From: CAVYXA01 sp963846775
GTDB taxonomy: Bacteria; Verrucomicrobiota; Verrucomicrobiia; Chthoniobacterales; UBA10450
Length of the DNA: 64,000 bases
Reading direction: 5' to 3'
Assembly (NCBI GenBank): GCA_963846775.1
Contig: CAWJXB010000006.1
Coordinates: 806,001-870,000 of the forward strand
Under the pieces are notes generated by a model. That model did not search any database. It was not told where the DNA came from and saw only the letters and a list, made by a program, of their open reading frames with translations. The first letter of the stretch is position 1, and the number at the start of each line of letters is the position of its first letter. Shown here piece by piece: positions 8,755-16,613 of this stretch. The position numbers were made by a program, and so were the translations under genes.

Positions 8755-10089
8755 ATGCGCGACAGCTATCTCGAAGAGTTCTATTCTTTTCTCCGGTTCC
8801 CAAGCGTTTCCACCGACGATCAGTACGCCGTTCACGTGCGCGATTGTGCGCGATGGCTCTCGCAAAAACTGAGCGCCATCGGTCTAAGATCGCAGGTCGT
8901 TCCAACGGCGGGGCATCCGGTTGTTTGGGCGCACAACGAACATAGAGAAGGTCGCCCGACCGTTTTGATCTATGGCCATTACGATGTCCAGCCGCCGGAT
9001 CCGCTCGAGCTTTGGGAATCGCCTCCTTTCGAGCCGGTGCTGAAAAACGGCTACGTTTTCGCCCGCGGCGCGACCGATAACAAAGGCCAAATTCTCGCGC
9101 ATATTCTCGGTATTCAGGAAACGATCGAGCAAAGCGGCGATTTACCCGTCAATGTCGAGTTTGTCATTGAAGGTGAGGAAGAAGTCGGCAGCCAGAATCT
9201 TCCGAAATTCCTGCAGCAGAACCGCGACGCGCTGAAATGCGATGTCGTTCTTGTTTCCGACACGGGGATGATCGCTCCCGGAACGCCGACGCTGAGCTAC
9301 GGACTGCGCGGTGTCGCGGCGCTGGAATTGAAAGTCACCGGCCCGAAGATCGACCTGCACTCCGGCATTTACGGCGGCGCGGTTGCCAATCCGTTAGCCG
9401 CGATGGCGCGATTACTAGCCAGCTTGCATGACAAGGATGGGCACGTCGCGATCCCCGGCTTTTACGACGCCGTTCAGCCGATCGAGAATTGGGAGCGCGA
9501 AATGTGGAGCAAACTCCCCATCGATGCCGATGCGCTCCTGTTACATGAGACGGGCGCGCCGGCGCTCTTTGGCGAAAAGGGTTTCAGTAACCTCGAACGG
9601 ATTTGGGCGCGCCCGACTGCGGAAATCAACGGCTTTGGCGGCGGTTACCAGGGAAAAGGAACGAAGACGGTTTTGCCGAGTTACGCATTTGCGAAACTGA
9701 CGTTCCGCCTCGTGCCGAACCAAGAAGCCGGCGTGATTGTCGATCTTGCCAGGAAGCACTTGGAAAGCAATTTGCCGCCGGGCGTGAAGCTGGACACGAC
9801 GGTGGGCCACAGCGGTCCCTGGTATCTAACCGATCCCCATTCCAAATTCGGCGAAGCGGCCCAGCGCGCCCTGCGCAAAGCGTTCGGTCACGAGGTCGCG
9901 GTCATTCGCGAAGGCGGCAGCATCCCGATCGTGTCCGATTTCCGGACCATCCTCGGCGCGGAAACGTTGCTCTGTGGTCTGGCCTTGCCCGATTGCCGGG
10001 CCCATTCACCTAACGAGAACTTTCCGCTCGCGAATCTGGAAGGCGGCATCCGGATGAACCAGGCCATGTTGCAGGAACTGGCCGCTTAA
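8755..10089 (+). CDS. M20 family metallopeptidase (dipeptidase-like)
   Basis: This 444-residue protein is an M20/M28-clan zinc hydrolase. The motifs in order are YGHYDVQPPD (metal His and catalytic Asp), GATDNKGQ (bridging Asp), the catalytic/metal acid pair in EGEEEVGS, SDTGM and a late metal His in CRAHSPNENF. A dimerisation domain lies in between (~195-310). It probably cleaves dipeptides or N-acyl amino acids in the cytoplasm. I prefer the ATG at 8755 over an in-frame TTG at 8749. It follows the amino acid permease closely. Confidence 0.93.
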   Translation: MRDSYLEEFYSFLRFPSVSTDDQYAVHVRDCARWLSQKLSAIGLRSQVVPTAGHPVVWAHNEHREGRPTVLIYGHYDVQPPDPLELWESPPFEPVLKNGYVFARGATDNKGQILAHILGIQETIEQSGDLPVNVEFVIEGEEEVGSQNLPKFLQQNRDALKCDVVLVSDTGMIAPGTPTLSYGLRGVAALELKVTGPKIDLHSGIYGGAVANPLAAMARLLASLHDKDGHVAIPGFYDAVQPIENWEREMWSKLPIDADALLLHETGAPALFGEKGFSNLERIWARPTAEINGFGGGYQGKGTKTVLPSYAFAKLTFRLVPNQEAGVIVDLARKHLESNLPPGVKLDTTVGHSGPWYLTDPHSKFGEAAQRALRKAFGHEVAVIREGGSIPIVSDFRTILGAETLLCGLALPDCRAHSPNENFPLANLEGGIRMNQAMLQELAA

Positions 10090-10124
10090 CCAGCACACGC
10101 GACCACTCAAGCGTTACCGAGCGA

Positions 10125-10316
10125 ATAGTGAGAGATGTCTCCAGACCTTCGCCCCGCAGTCGCGGGGCTACGGCTTGGCAGGCGCTTCGCTCAACATGAC
10201 AGAGGCAGCGCGGCACTGTGGTATCGGTCTTGGCTGATCAAGCGCTGTAGCGTCCGCTGTCCTCAGCGGAGAGTGCACACCGGTGCGCTGGAGACAGCGC
10301 GCGCTACAGCAGCGCG
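10125..10316. repeat. Interspersed palindromic repeats upstream of the NlpC/P60 gene
   Basis: Two repeat types abut here. One (10128-10202) starts AGAGATGTCTCCAGACCTTC and ends CGCTCAACATGACAG, related to the repeat at 45690-45722. The other (10248-10310) has imperfect inverted arms around GCTGTAGCGTCCGCTGTC and GACAGCGCGCGCTACAGC, echoed at 15880-15905 and 23164-23195. The frame of the downstream gene stays open through this DNA, which inflates its apparent N-terminus. Confidence 0.65.
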
Positions 10317-10317
10317 G

Positions 10318-11262
10318 TTGCTTTGCGCGATTGCTGCCGTTTGCATTTTTACTCTGACCACCGAGGCAAAAGAGGAATCACTCGGTGACAAGATCAAAAA
10401 GGGTTTCCAACCGACGCCAACGCCAACTCCTCGAAAACATCGCAAGACAACATCGACCAAGAAGAAATCGGGGTCGCCCACTCCATCGGTAAAGCCAAAG
10501 GAAAAATCGTCACCAAGTCCATCGGTCAATTCGAGACGGCGCAAGAAACCTTCGCCTACGCCAACGCCGGAAGAATCGGCAACTCCTTCGACAAGAAAGA
10601 AACACAAACCCTCCCCGACACCTTCACCGACTGAGACGCCGACACCGCAGCCGACCGAAACTCCCACTCCAACGCCCGCGGCTACAGCAAGGAAGAAAGG
10701 CGCCCCAGTTTCGATCAGTCCGCACGAAATTGCCGAATACGAGAATTATTCCACCAAAGTTCGCGCGATTGTCGATCTTGCTCTGGATCTGGCCGGCCGC
10801 GGCCTCAATTACAAGTACGGTTCGGCCGATCCGGATAGCGGCGGGATGGATTGCTCGGGCTTTGTTTATTACGTGCTAACGACGGTCGGCGTGCCTGACG
10901 TGCCGCGCGATTCGAGCGGGCAATACGCTTGGTTGCGCAAAGCGAAAAGTTTCGAAGCCGTCATCAGCCGGAAAGACGACACTTTCGAACTGGCCGAACT
11001 GAAGCCGGGCGATCTACTTTTTTGGACCGGCACCTACGAGATCGAGCGCGACCCGCCGATCACACATGCAATGATCTACCTCGGGCGCGAAAAGAAAACC
11101 AACAAACGCATCATGATCGGCGCCAGCGATGGGCGCACCTATCACGGCGAATCACGCTACGGGGTAAGTGTGTTTGATTTCAAAATCTCACCGCCCTCGG
11201 AAACAAAGGAGGGCAGGCTGAGCCCGACCTTTGTCGGTTATGGCCACGTCCCCGGTTTATGA
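10318..11262 (+). CDS. Secreted NlpC/P60 family cell-wall hydrolase with TP-rich linker
   Basis: The C-terminal ~150 residues form an NlpC/P60 papain-like domain, with catalytic Cys in GGMDCSGFVYYVL, catalytic His in ITHAMIYLGR and LKPGDLLFW between them. It should cut peptide stems in peptidoglycan. In front lies a low-complexity linker of Thr, Pro, Ser and Lys, with many PTPTP units, usual for exported wall enzymes. A signal peptide starts at the TTG at 10318 (LLCAIAAVCIFTLTTEA). An in-frame ATG at 10135 would add 61 residues coded by repeat DNA, so I prefer the shorter start; this is not certain. Confidence 0.82.
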   Translation: MLCAIAAVCIFTLTTEAKEESLGDKIKKGFQPTPTPTPRKHRKTTSTKKKSGSPTPSVKPKEKSSPSPSVNSRRRKKPSPTPTPEESATPSTRKKHKPSPTPSPTETPTPQPTETPTPTPAATARKKGAPVSISPHEIAEYENYSTKVRAIVDLALDLAGRGLNYKYGSADPDSGGMDCSGFVYYVLTTVGVPDVPRDSSGQYAWLRKAKSFEAVISRKDDTFELAELKPGDLLFWTGTYEIERDPPITHAMIYLGREKKTNKRIMIGASDGRTYHGESRYGVSVFDFKISPPSETKEGRLSPTFVGYGHVPGL

Positions 11263-11568
11263 TCTGCGACGTCACGGGTTTTCATCTCTCTCTTGTTTAG
11301 CGCAAAGGCTGGGAAGAGATCGTTCTTCATGAGGCGATTCGCATCTGAACCTCCGAAAACCCGGTGCGACATGGTGTGGTCACGCGCGCCGATGAATGGC
11401 CATTTTGCGGGCGACACACCCTTTCCGGCTTAGCGGGCGACACGCCCGCCGCTACAACGAGATGCTAAATCTCGGTGTTGTAGGGGCGCCCGTGTCGGGC
11501 GCAAAGAATTGGACCAACGTTTACAATTAGCAGGCGACGCGCCCGGCCCCTACGTCGCTGGAGTGCCA
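11263..11568. repeat. Intergenic stretch with large inverted repeat (about 11430-11502)
   Basis: There is no gene I can support between the NlpC/P60 and small membrane protein genes, which are convergent. The stretch contains GCGGGCGACACGCCCGCC followed by CTACAACGAGAT, then the near-complement ATCTCGGTGTTGTAG and GGGCGCCCGTGTCGGGCGC. Together these could fold into a long imperfect hairpin. It resembles the other dispersed palindromes of the window and might also act as a bidirectional terminator. Confidence 0.6.
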
Positions 11569-11570
11569 TG

Positions 11571-11792
11571 TTAATGAGAAGACTCATTGCCCTCAGCGGA
11601 TTCATTTTTCGCTGGCTCGGGAGAAGGCGTCGCTGGCGTCGCTATCCCGGTCGGTCTCGGCACAACCGACCGGTCTTCCCATCGCTCCTCGCGATAATGT
11701 TTGGCCATCGCGGCCGCGAGCAGCACGAGAACGATGACAATGGCAGCACGCTGCTCCCGTTTCGTTAGCTGAAAAATCCCCGGAAACTTCAC
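11571..11792 (-). CDS. Small single-pass membrane protein, unknown function
   Basis: A 73-residue protein from a GTG at 11792, preceded by GAAGG about 10 bases upstream. After a charged start (KFPGIFQLTKREQRAA) comes one transmembrane helix (IVIVLVLLAAAMA, ~residues 18-30), then a basic and a Pro/Thr/Ser-rich polar tail. No family is recognised. It lies 18 bases after the inferred true stop of queC (11811) and is probably co-transcribed with it. The uncorrected queC frame would run across this gene, which is evidence that the frameshifted extension is not real. Confidence 0.65.
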   Translation of the reverse strand: MKFPGIFQLTKREQRAAIVIVLVLLAAAMAKHYREERWEDRSVVPRPTGIATPATPSPEPAKNESAEGNESSH

Positions 11793-11810
11793 CTCGTCCG
11801 CCTTCGTTAA

Positions 11811-12504
11811 CTACGGCGCGACTTGCGCGTATTTGATCGGATCGGTCGAGTCCCGCTTCGCGAAAACCTTTCATGCGCAATTGACACGAATCGCATTTTC
11901 CGCAGGCGAGACCTTCCGGTGTGGGATCGTAACAACTATGGGTGAGCGAAAGATCGACATTGAGTTCGGTCGCTTTCCGAATGATTTCCGCTTTCGAAAA
12001 TTTGATCAATGGGGCGTGAATTTGGAAACGATGACCTTCGACGCCGGCTCTCGTAGCGATGTTGGCCAGGGTCTCAAACAGAATGATAAATTCGGGACGG
12101 CAATCAGGATAACCACTGTAATCTATCGCATTCACGCCGATAAAAATGTGACCAGCGTCGAGCACTTCGGCCCAGCCTAACGCGTAAGCGAGAAAAATCG
12201 TGTTGCGCGCGGGCACATAGGTGGGTGGAATTCCGCGCGTCATTTCTTCCGGCGCGCGCGACTTGGGAACGTCGATATCATCGGTGAGAGCCGAGCCGCC
12301 GAAAAGGCGCATGTCGACCTTCGCCACGCGATGCTCCTTAGCGCCGAGCGCTTTCGCAACGCACCGCGCGGCTTCGAGTTCCCGCGCATGCCGCTGCCCG
12401 TAATCGAAGGACAGGGCATACGCTTCGTAGCCGTTCGCAATCGCAATTGCCAACGTGGTCGCTGAGTCCAACCCACCGCTAAGCAAAACGACCGCGTGTT
12501 TCAT
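11811..12504 (-). CDS. queC: 7-cyano-7-deazaguanine synthase, apparent frameshift at the C-terminus
   Basis: QueC makes preQ0 from 7-carboxy-7-deazaguanine, ATP and ammonia for queuosine synthesis. From the ATG at 12504 it shows the PP-loop LLSGGLDSATT, FIGVNAIDYSGYPDCRPEF and the zinc-binding end CYDPTPEGLACGKCDSCQLR. The family's terminal 'DPTxYA' segment is missing in this frame but present in the next one (STDPIKYAQVAP, stop TAG at 11813-11811). One surplus base near 11847-11852 explains this. In the uncorrected frame the protein runs on to 11602 through the next gene. queF follows upstream on the same strand, so this is a queuosine pair. Confidence 0.9.
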
Positions 12505-12611
12505 TGAAAGAAAAAATCTAAATCCGAAATTCGAAACAAACAGGAAATTTAAAACCCGAATCTTCAAAGCGGGCGTCAACGCCAGGCTTGGGAGTTTCTA
12601 GTTTTGGTATT

Positions 12612-13127
12612 TCAGATTTGTTTCGGGCTTCGATATTCGGATTTCGAATTTCGCAGCGCGCCGCTGATGCTGTGGTCCGGATACTCCGCGCGCACGGTCA
12701 GTGCCATTCCGCCGCGCGCGGAAAACTGCGCGGTCACGATTGCCTGACGCGGTTCGCACGCTTTGACGAAATCATCAAGGATTCGGTTCGTCACAGCTTC
12801 GTTAAACGCGCGCTCGTTCCGATAAGAAGCAAGATAAAATTTGAGCGATTTGCTTTCGATGCAGACACGATCGGGCACGTAATCGATGTCGATCCTGGCG
12901 AAATCGGGCTGGCCGGTGATTGGACAGACCGACGTGAAATCGTCGGTCTCGAAATGGATCCGATAATTTCTCCGCGCGGGGTTGGGAAATATCTCCAGGC
13001 GGGCTTGTGCCGGCGACGCCGGAATTTTTGCTTCGCTCCGGCCGAGCAAAGTGAATCGCGCTGTTTTTGTTTTCGCCACGGCAACCAATTGATCGTATAT
13101 CAATGACGAGCAAATCGACAGGGGCAA
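12612..13127 (-). CDS. queF: NADPH-dependent 7-cyano-7-deazaguanine reductase
   Basis: QueF reduces preQ0 to preQ1, the step after QueC in queuosine synthesis. The unimodular T-fold protein carries the catalytic cysteine in TSVCPITGQPDF and the substrate motif ESKSLKFYLASYRNE, and ends in the usual RGGMALTVRAEYPD. The ATG at 13127 gives 171 residues; a GTG at 13085 (VAVAKTKTARF) would also fit the family better in length. The gene is divergent from the hemerythrin-domain gene, whose start is 14 bases away, so the promoters must overlap the coding ends. Confidence 0.95.
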   Translation of the reverse strand: MPLSICSSLIYDQLVAVAKTKTARFTLLGRSEAKIPASPAQARLEIFPNPARRNYRIHFETDDFTSVCPITGQPDFARIDIDYVPDRVCIESKSLKFYLASYRNERAFNEAVTNRILDDFVKACEPRQAIVTAQFSARGGMALTVRAEYPDHSISGALRNSKSEYRSPKQI

Positions 13128-13141
13128 GCGAAGAGATTGGT

Positions 13142-13828
13142 ATGAAAAATAATCAAACGCGGCGGGCGTTCATTAAAGCGGGAATACTAATTAGCGGATC
13201 GATTGCCGGCGCGGGGCTGGCGCGTGCCGCCGAAGAAAAAGAGGAAGAAGTTTCGCCGGCGGAAGATTTGATGCGGGAGCATGGCGTGCTCAAACGCGTG
13301 CTCCTGATTTACGGTGAAGCGATTCGCCGGATTGACGCGAAACAGGATTTGCCGTCCGATGCCGTCGCCGATTCCGCGAAAATCATTCGCAGCTTCATCG
13401 AAGATTATCATGAGAAACTGGAGGAAAATTTTCTCTTCCCGCGATTCGAGAAAGCGAACCAGCTTGTCGATCTTGTCAAAGTATTGCGCGATCAACACAC
13501 CGCAGGACGGCGTGTCACCGATGTCACGATGCAGCTTGCGACCAATCAGGCTCTCAAGAATGTGGATGATCGCAGGAGATTATCCGACTCGATGAGGCAA
13601 TTCATTCGCATGTATAGCCCGCACGAGGCGCGCGAGGACACAGTGCTTTTCCCAGCGTTTCGCAAAATTGTCAGCGGCCACGAATATGATTCGCTCGGAG
13701 AGGATTTCGAAAAAAAGGAGCACGAACTCTTCGGCGAGGACGGTTTCGAAAGCATGGTGGACAAGGTCGCCGGAATTGAAAAGCGCCTTGGCATTTACGA
13801 TCTGGCGCAGTTTACTCCGAAGATCTGA
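13142..13828 (+). CDS. Exported hemerythrin-domain protein with Tat-like signal
   Basis: A 228-residue protein. The N-terminus NNQTRRAFIKAGILISGSIAG followed by ARA resembles a twin-arginine signal peptide. The mature part has hemerythrin HHE helices with ligand candidates in REHGVLKR, DYHEKLEENFLFP, DQHTAGRR and SPHEAREDTVLFP. It should bind a di-iron centre for oxygen or nitric oxide sensing or storage in the periplasm. I chose the ATG at 13142 because it opens the signal peptide. The DoxX gene starts within a few bases of its stop. Confidence 0.88.
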   Translation: MKNNQTRRAFIKAGILISGSIAGAGLARAAEEKEEEVSPAEDLMREHGVLKRVLLIYGEAIRRIDAKQDLPSDAVADSAKIIRSFIEDYHEKLEENFLFPRFEKANQLVDLVKVLRDQHTAGRRVTDVTMQLATNQALKNVDDRRRLSDSMRQFIRMYSPHEAREDTVLFPAFRKIVSGHEYDSLGEDFEKKEHELFGEDGFESMVDKVAGIEKRLGIYDLAQFTPKI

Positions 13829-13831
13829 GTG

Positions 13832-14335
13832 ATGATGCGCCGGCTCCTTTCAACAAACGCGCCTGTCGCCACCATTCTTGTGCGTCTTCTTGTCGGCAGC
13901 GTTTTTCTTTCCGAAGGCATCCAGAAATTCCTTTACCCGACCGAGCTTGCCGCCGGCCGCTTTGCCAAGATCGGTATCCCGGCCCCGGAAATTTTGGGAC
14001 CATTCGTTGGCGCGTGCGAAACAATCGGCGGCGCATTGCTCATTCTCGGTTTGTTAACCCGGCTCGCGGCGCTCGTCCTGTTCATCGACATCAGCGTGGC
14101 GATTCTTTCAACAAAAATTCCTATCCTGCTCGGTCACGGCTACGGGCGGTTCGCTCTGCCGAATCTTCCGCGATACGGTTTTCTCAGCATGATGCACGAA
14201 GCGCGCACTGACTTCTCGATGTGGCTCGGCTTGCTTTTTTTGTTAATCGTTGGGGCCGGGAAAATGTCGTTCGATGCCATTCTGGCGCGACCCGCCGGCA
14301 TCGCTGCGAGAAGCGTTGCGGGCAGGTCGCGTTGA
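13832..14335 (+). CDS. DoxX family membrane protein
   Basis: This 167-residue protein has four hydrophobic helices and the DoxX pattern: VRLLVGSVFLSEGIQKFLYP near the N-terminus, then GPFVGACETIGGALLILGL. DoxX-like proteins are inner-membrane proteins linked to redox or sulfur metabolism and quinone partners. ATG codons at 13832 and 13835 and a GTG at 13829 are all possible starts. It is tightly coupled to the exported hemerythrin gene, so both may act in the same oxygen- or redox-related process, which is inference. Confidence 0.9.
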   Translation: MMRRLLSTNAPVATILVRLLVGSVFLSEGIQKFLYPTELAAGRFAKIGIPAPEILGPFVGACETIGGALLILGLLTRLAALVLFIDISVAILSTKIPILLGHGYGRFALPNLPRYGFLSMMHEARTDFSMWLGLLFLLIVGAGKMSFDAILARPAGIAARSVAGRSR

Positions 14336-14357
14336 TGGCTCACGGTTTGGCGGAAAG

Positions 14358-14690
14358 ATGATGAACCGGTCCTCCATCATTGACATCGTCGGGCACGATC
14401 CAAAGACCGACGAAGTGGTTTTGGTCATGAAAGAAGCCGGTGAATGGGACGGCTTAGACGATCGGCTCCACGAACTCCAGGAGCGCTTCAATGCTTGCGT
14501 TTCGTTTCTGCTCGATGGCGAGCTGGCCGAAGCGCATCCCGATCTCGCCGGCAAACGGGCCCGGATCGAACTCCGCTGCGAACAAATGCCGGATGCGCGG
14601 GCGTTGGAGTTGCTCAGTATGATCCACGATCAGCTTGCGTTTCAAGAGATCAAAATGGAAGTCGTCGTAAAAACGACAGATGACGATTGA
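14358..14690 (+). CDS. DUF6572 domain-containing protein
   Basis: A 110-residue soluble protein starting MMNRSSIIDIVGHDPKTDEV, with EAGEWDGLDDRLHELQERFNA and a C-terminal IKMEVVVKT strand. It matches the DUF6572 family in order and length; the role of the family is unknown. A GGAAAG ribosome-binding site lies directly before the ATG at 14358, which decides the start; the open frame continues upstream into the DoxX gene. It follows DoxX by about 22 bases on the same strand. Confidence 0.85.
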   Translation: MMNRSSIIDIVGHDPKTDEVVLVMKEAGEWDGLDDRLHELQERFNACVSFLLDGELAEAHPDLAGKRARIELRCEQMPDARALELLSMIHDQLAFQEIKMEVVVKTTDDD

Positions 14691-15103
14691 CCAACGAATG
14701 GAACATCGATTTGCGGGAGCTCTGTTGGAAAGGCGTTCTGTTGTCATGCGGATCGAAGTCGAGACAACTGTCCTACTGGCGTCGCTGCAAAGAGCGGAGA
14801 AAGGGGCGATTTTGCGAATTACGAAAACGCCGATGGTAGATCTGCGGGCGTCGATCCTCCAGTTGTAGCGGCGCTCTATGAGCGTCGCCGTTTTGGGAGG
14901 AAGGTTTGCGACGGTCACATACCGCCGCCGTTGGTTTGTGCCAGGGACCGTGAGGATCTCGCTCCGTCTGGCTGGCCCGGTCGCTGCCGGATTCGATCGG
15001 GGATGGCGCAGGTGGGGGCCTCACTGCCGGCAACGACGGGGTGCGCGATAGTTTGACAGTTTAATTACTGGAAGCGCGCAAAAAAGCTTGTCAAAGCTAT
15101 AGC
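14691..15103. other. Intergenic region with imperfect palindromic repeat, no gene
   Basis: I see no supportable gene. A 62-codon open frame at 14680-14868 lacks family features and its end lies in repeat DNA. From about 14865 there is TGTAGCGGCGCTCTATGAGC and, further on, CGGTCACATACCGCCGCCG, related to the TGTAGCGGCGG palindrome family (15303, 34161, 60396). A TTGACAGTTTAATTA string near 15053 is AT-rich and may be part of a promoter region. Confidence 0.5.
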
Positions 15104-15112
15104 TGGTATAAT
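15104..15112 (+). promoter_or_regulatory. Extended -10 promoter candidate
   Basis: TGGTATAAT is a consensus extended -10 element (TGn plus TATAAT at 15107-15112). A TTGTCA at 15088-15093 is only 13 bases upstream, too close for a normal -35, so the extended -10 would carry recognition. Transcription would start near 15119, just ahead of the small exported peptide gene at 15138. Confidence 0.5.
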
Positions 15113-15137
15113 AACATGCACACGAAATTTCCACCTT

Positions 15138-15296
15138 ATGAAATTCGCAGCACTCATTCTGTTTGCTTCCATTGTTATTTCATCGCCGGCGTTTGCCATT
15201 CTGCGGCCGCGTTATCCGGTAAAGCCGAGCCCGCCCTTTCAAGGCGACACCATCACGATCGGCGACGATTCGCTCCGACATCCGCAGACGCGCTGA
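15138..15296 (+). CDS. Small exported protein (52 residues)
   Basis: A 52-codon open frame starts MKFAALILFASIVISSPAFA, an ideal signal peptide ending in an A-F-A site. The mature part of about 32 residues is Pro- and Arg-rich (ILRPRYPVKPSPPFQGD) and ends LRHPQTR. No family is recognised. A good extended -10 promoter lies about 30 bases upstream. The stop is directly followed by a palindromic repeat, so the gene is short rather than obviously truncated. It may be a small secreted or periplasmic peptide; a decayed gene start is the alternative. Confidence 0.55.
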   Translation: MKFAALILFASIVISSPAFAILRPRYPVKPSPPFQGDTITIGDDSLRHPQTR

Positions 15297-15302
15297 GCGT
15301 TT

Positions 15303-15374
15303 CTGTAGCGGCGGTCTGCGACCGCCGTTCTGGATCCACGTCCTCGTCTCGGCGGTCATAGACCGCCGCTACAG
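15303..15374. repeat. Palindromic repeat of the TGTAGCGGCGG family
   Basis: Inverted arms CTGTAGCGGCGGTC and GACCGCCGCTACAG are perfectly complementary, with further inner pairing (CGACCGCCG/CGGCGGTC). The same arm sequence occurs at 60396 and, inside a gene, at 34161-34224. I infer a dispersed REP/MITE-like element. Confidence 0.8.
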
Positions 15375-15418
15375 CAGCGTTGACTAGGCTCGGGATGCCG
15401 TTGCTACAATCCAGCGAT

Positions 15419-15817
15419 TTATTCGCGGCCGCCGAGAACGCTCAGTTCCCAGCGGTATTCATCCGGGTCGTGGAACCAGAGGCCGATGTTCTTTGAACCG
15501 GGCGCTTCCTGGCCGATCTCATCGCCTGGATCTTCCACATCCACGCCGACTTTTTTCAAATGCGCAAGGGCTTTGCGCAACGTCCGCAAGTTTGGCAAAT
15601 GAAACGACATATGATCGATCGTTTGCGGCGACGGTTTTCCTTTGAAAAGCGCGATCGTAACATTGTCGTTCCCGATCGCCACGCCGCCATCGAACTCGAA
15701 CTCTTTCCTTAATCCCAAAGCTTGCTCGAACCACTTCGCGCTCTTCTTCGGATCGCGCACGGCTAACCCGAAATGCCCAACCTCGCCAAGCGTAAACGGA
15801 ACTTTCTTCGCTGCCAT
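15419..15817 (-). CDS. VOC family (glyoxalase/bleomycin-resistance-fold) protein
   Basis: A 132-residue VOC protein: GEVGHFGLAVRDPKKSAKWF opens the first beta-alpha-beta-beta-beta module. IDHMSFHLPNL and GLWFHDPDEYRWEL supply the second module's metal-site residues (His and terminal Glu). Such proteins bind a divalent metal and act as isomerases, dioxygenases or drug-binding proteins; the substrate here is unknown. The gene is convergent with the small exported-protein gene and stands alone. Confidence 0.9.
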   Translation of the reverse strand: MAAKKVPFTLGEVGHFGLAVRDPKKSAKWFEQALGLRKEFEFDGGVAIGNDNVTIALFKGKPSPQTIDHMSFHLPNLRTLRKALAHLKKVGVDVEDPGDEIGQEAPGSKNIGLWFHDPDEYRWELSVLGGRE

Positions 15818-16212
15818 TCCATAAGGAAATCGCGCGCCGCAAGATTTCCGGCGGTCAAGCGTCTCGGTTCACGTTCCCGCTGTAGCGTCTGCTGTCTCAG
15901 CGGAAAATTCCGGGGAACGCAAGCCGGAGTGGATTGTGGAATCAACACAATTCCTATGTCTTCTTCGTACCAGCGCCTAGCGCAGCGCAGTGGACAGGCC
16001 GAATGCCTGAATGAGCCGGAGCAAAGGAACCGAAATGCTGGGCACGCGATGAGATGAACGGGTGGCCCGAAGGACGAGAATGCGGGATGCAGTCGAGTCA
16101 ACCGAGCCGATGGGAATCGCGCGAGACAGATGGGGTCCGAGCCGGACTGGCTTAGCCGAGAGACCAAAGCGAGCGGGAGCGAACGAGTCAATCATTTTGT
16201 CCCGCGGACTTG
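15818..16212. other. Intergenic region, no recognised gene
   Basis: The stretch has a GCTGTAGCGTCTGCTGTC repeat near 15880 and a purine-rich segment (about 15975-16200) in which the frames that stay open show no recognisable family. It separates the VOC gene from the palindrome-flanked HTH gene. I looked for a toxin gene that could pair with the HTH protein and found none with convincing features. An RNA cannot be excluded. Confidence 0.4.
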
Positions 16213-16239
16213 ATGCTATACGTGATTCACGTATAGCAT
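16213..16239. promoter_or_regulatory. Perfect 13-bp-arm palindrome upstream of HTH gene (candidate operator)
   Basis: ATGCTATACGTGA and TCACGTATAGCAT form a perfect palindrome around one central T. It ends 6 bases before the start codon of the HTH gene, so a bound dimer would cover the translation start region. A second copy lies just past the gene at 16500-16524. Confidence 0.7.
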
Positions 16240-16245
16240 GTCAGG

Positions 16246-16467
16246 ATGGCTTTCGGGACACTCGCTCACCACGTTCGGCACTGGAGGTTCGCACCTGCAG
16301 CGTTTCCGCGAAGACTGCGAGCGTGGCGCGAGCGGAATAATCTCTCGCAAAGCGAAGCGGCGTTGAAATTGCAGATCTCGAAACGAACGCTGCAAGAGTG
16401 GGAGCAAGATCGAGCTGCGCCCCGCGGCCTTGCCCGAACCGCCATCGAAAAAGCCATTCGTGCCTAG
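16246..16467 (+). CDS. Small XRE-type helix-turn-helix regulator
   Basis: A 73-residue protein with a single HTH domain: FPRRLRAWRERNNLSQSEAA is followed by LQISKRTLQEWEQDRAAPR, the usual helix 2-turn-helix 3 of XRE/Cro-type regulators that recognise short palindromes. The first ~18 residues look unstructured, and the start could be further in. Perfect palindromes sharing the arm GCTATACGTGA sit immediately before and after the gene, strongly suggesting autoregulation. It could be an antitoxin-like repressor, but no toxin gene is visible beside it. Confidence 0.75.
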   Translation: MAFGTLAHHVRHWRFAPAAFPRRLRAWRERNNLSQSEAALKLQISKRTLQEWEQDRAAPRGLARTAIEKAIRA

Positions 16468-16499
16468 CGCGCCTACAGAGGTTCTTTGGCGGAAATAGT

Positions 16500-16524
16500 T
16501 GCTATACGTGAGTCACGTATAGCA
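16500..16524. promoter_or_regulatory. Second copy of the palindrome, downstream of HTH gene
   Basis: TGCTATACGTGA and TCACGTATAGCA flank a central G, again perfectly paired. The core arm GCTATACGTGA is identical to that of the copy at 16213-16239. It lies 33 bases after the HTH stop and about 90 bases beyond the end of the convergent dockerin-like protein gene. Confidence 0.7.
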
Positions 16525-16613
16525 TCGCGATAGCACGAGGCATTGCTTTCAGTCCGATTGTAGACTCGCGGCGTCCTCCAGTGGACAGACTGGCCGTGGC
16601 GCGCTGAAAGCTG

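Noticed and set aside
14680..14868. 62-codon open frame after the DUF6572 gene
   Set aside because: No family features, no ribosome-binding site of note, and its end lies in palindromic repeat DNA.
15975..16200. Purine-rich segment as a structured RNA or toxin gene next to the HTH gene
   Set aside because: No recognisable RNA family or toxin motif; frames that stay open give composition typical of shadow frames.
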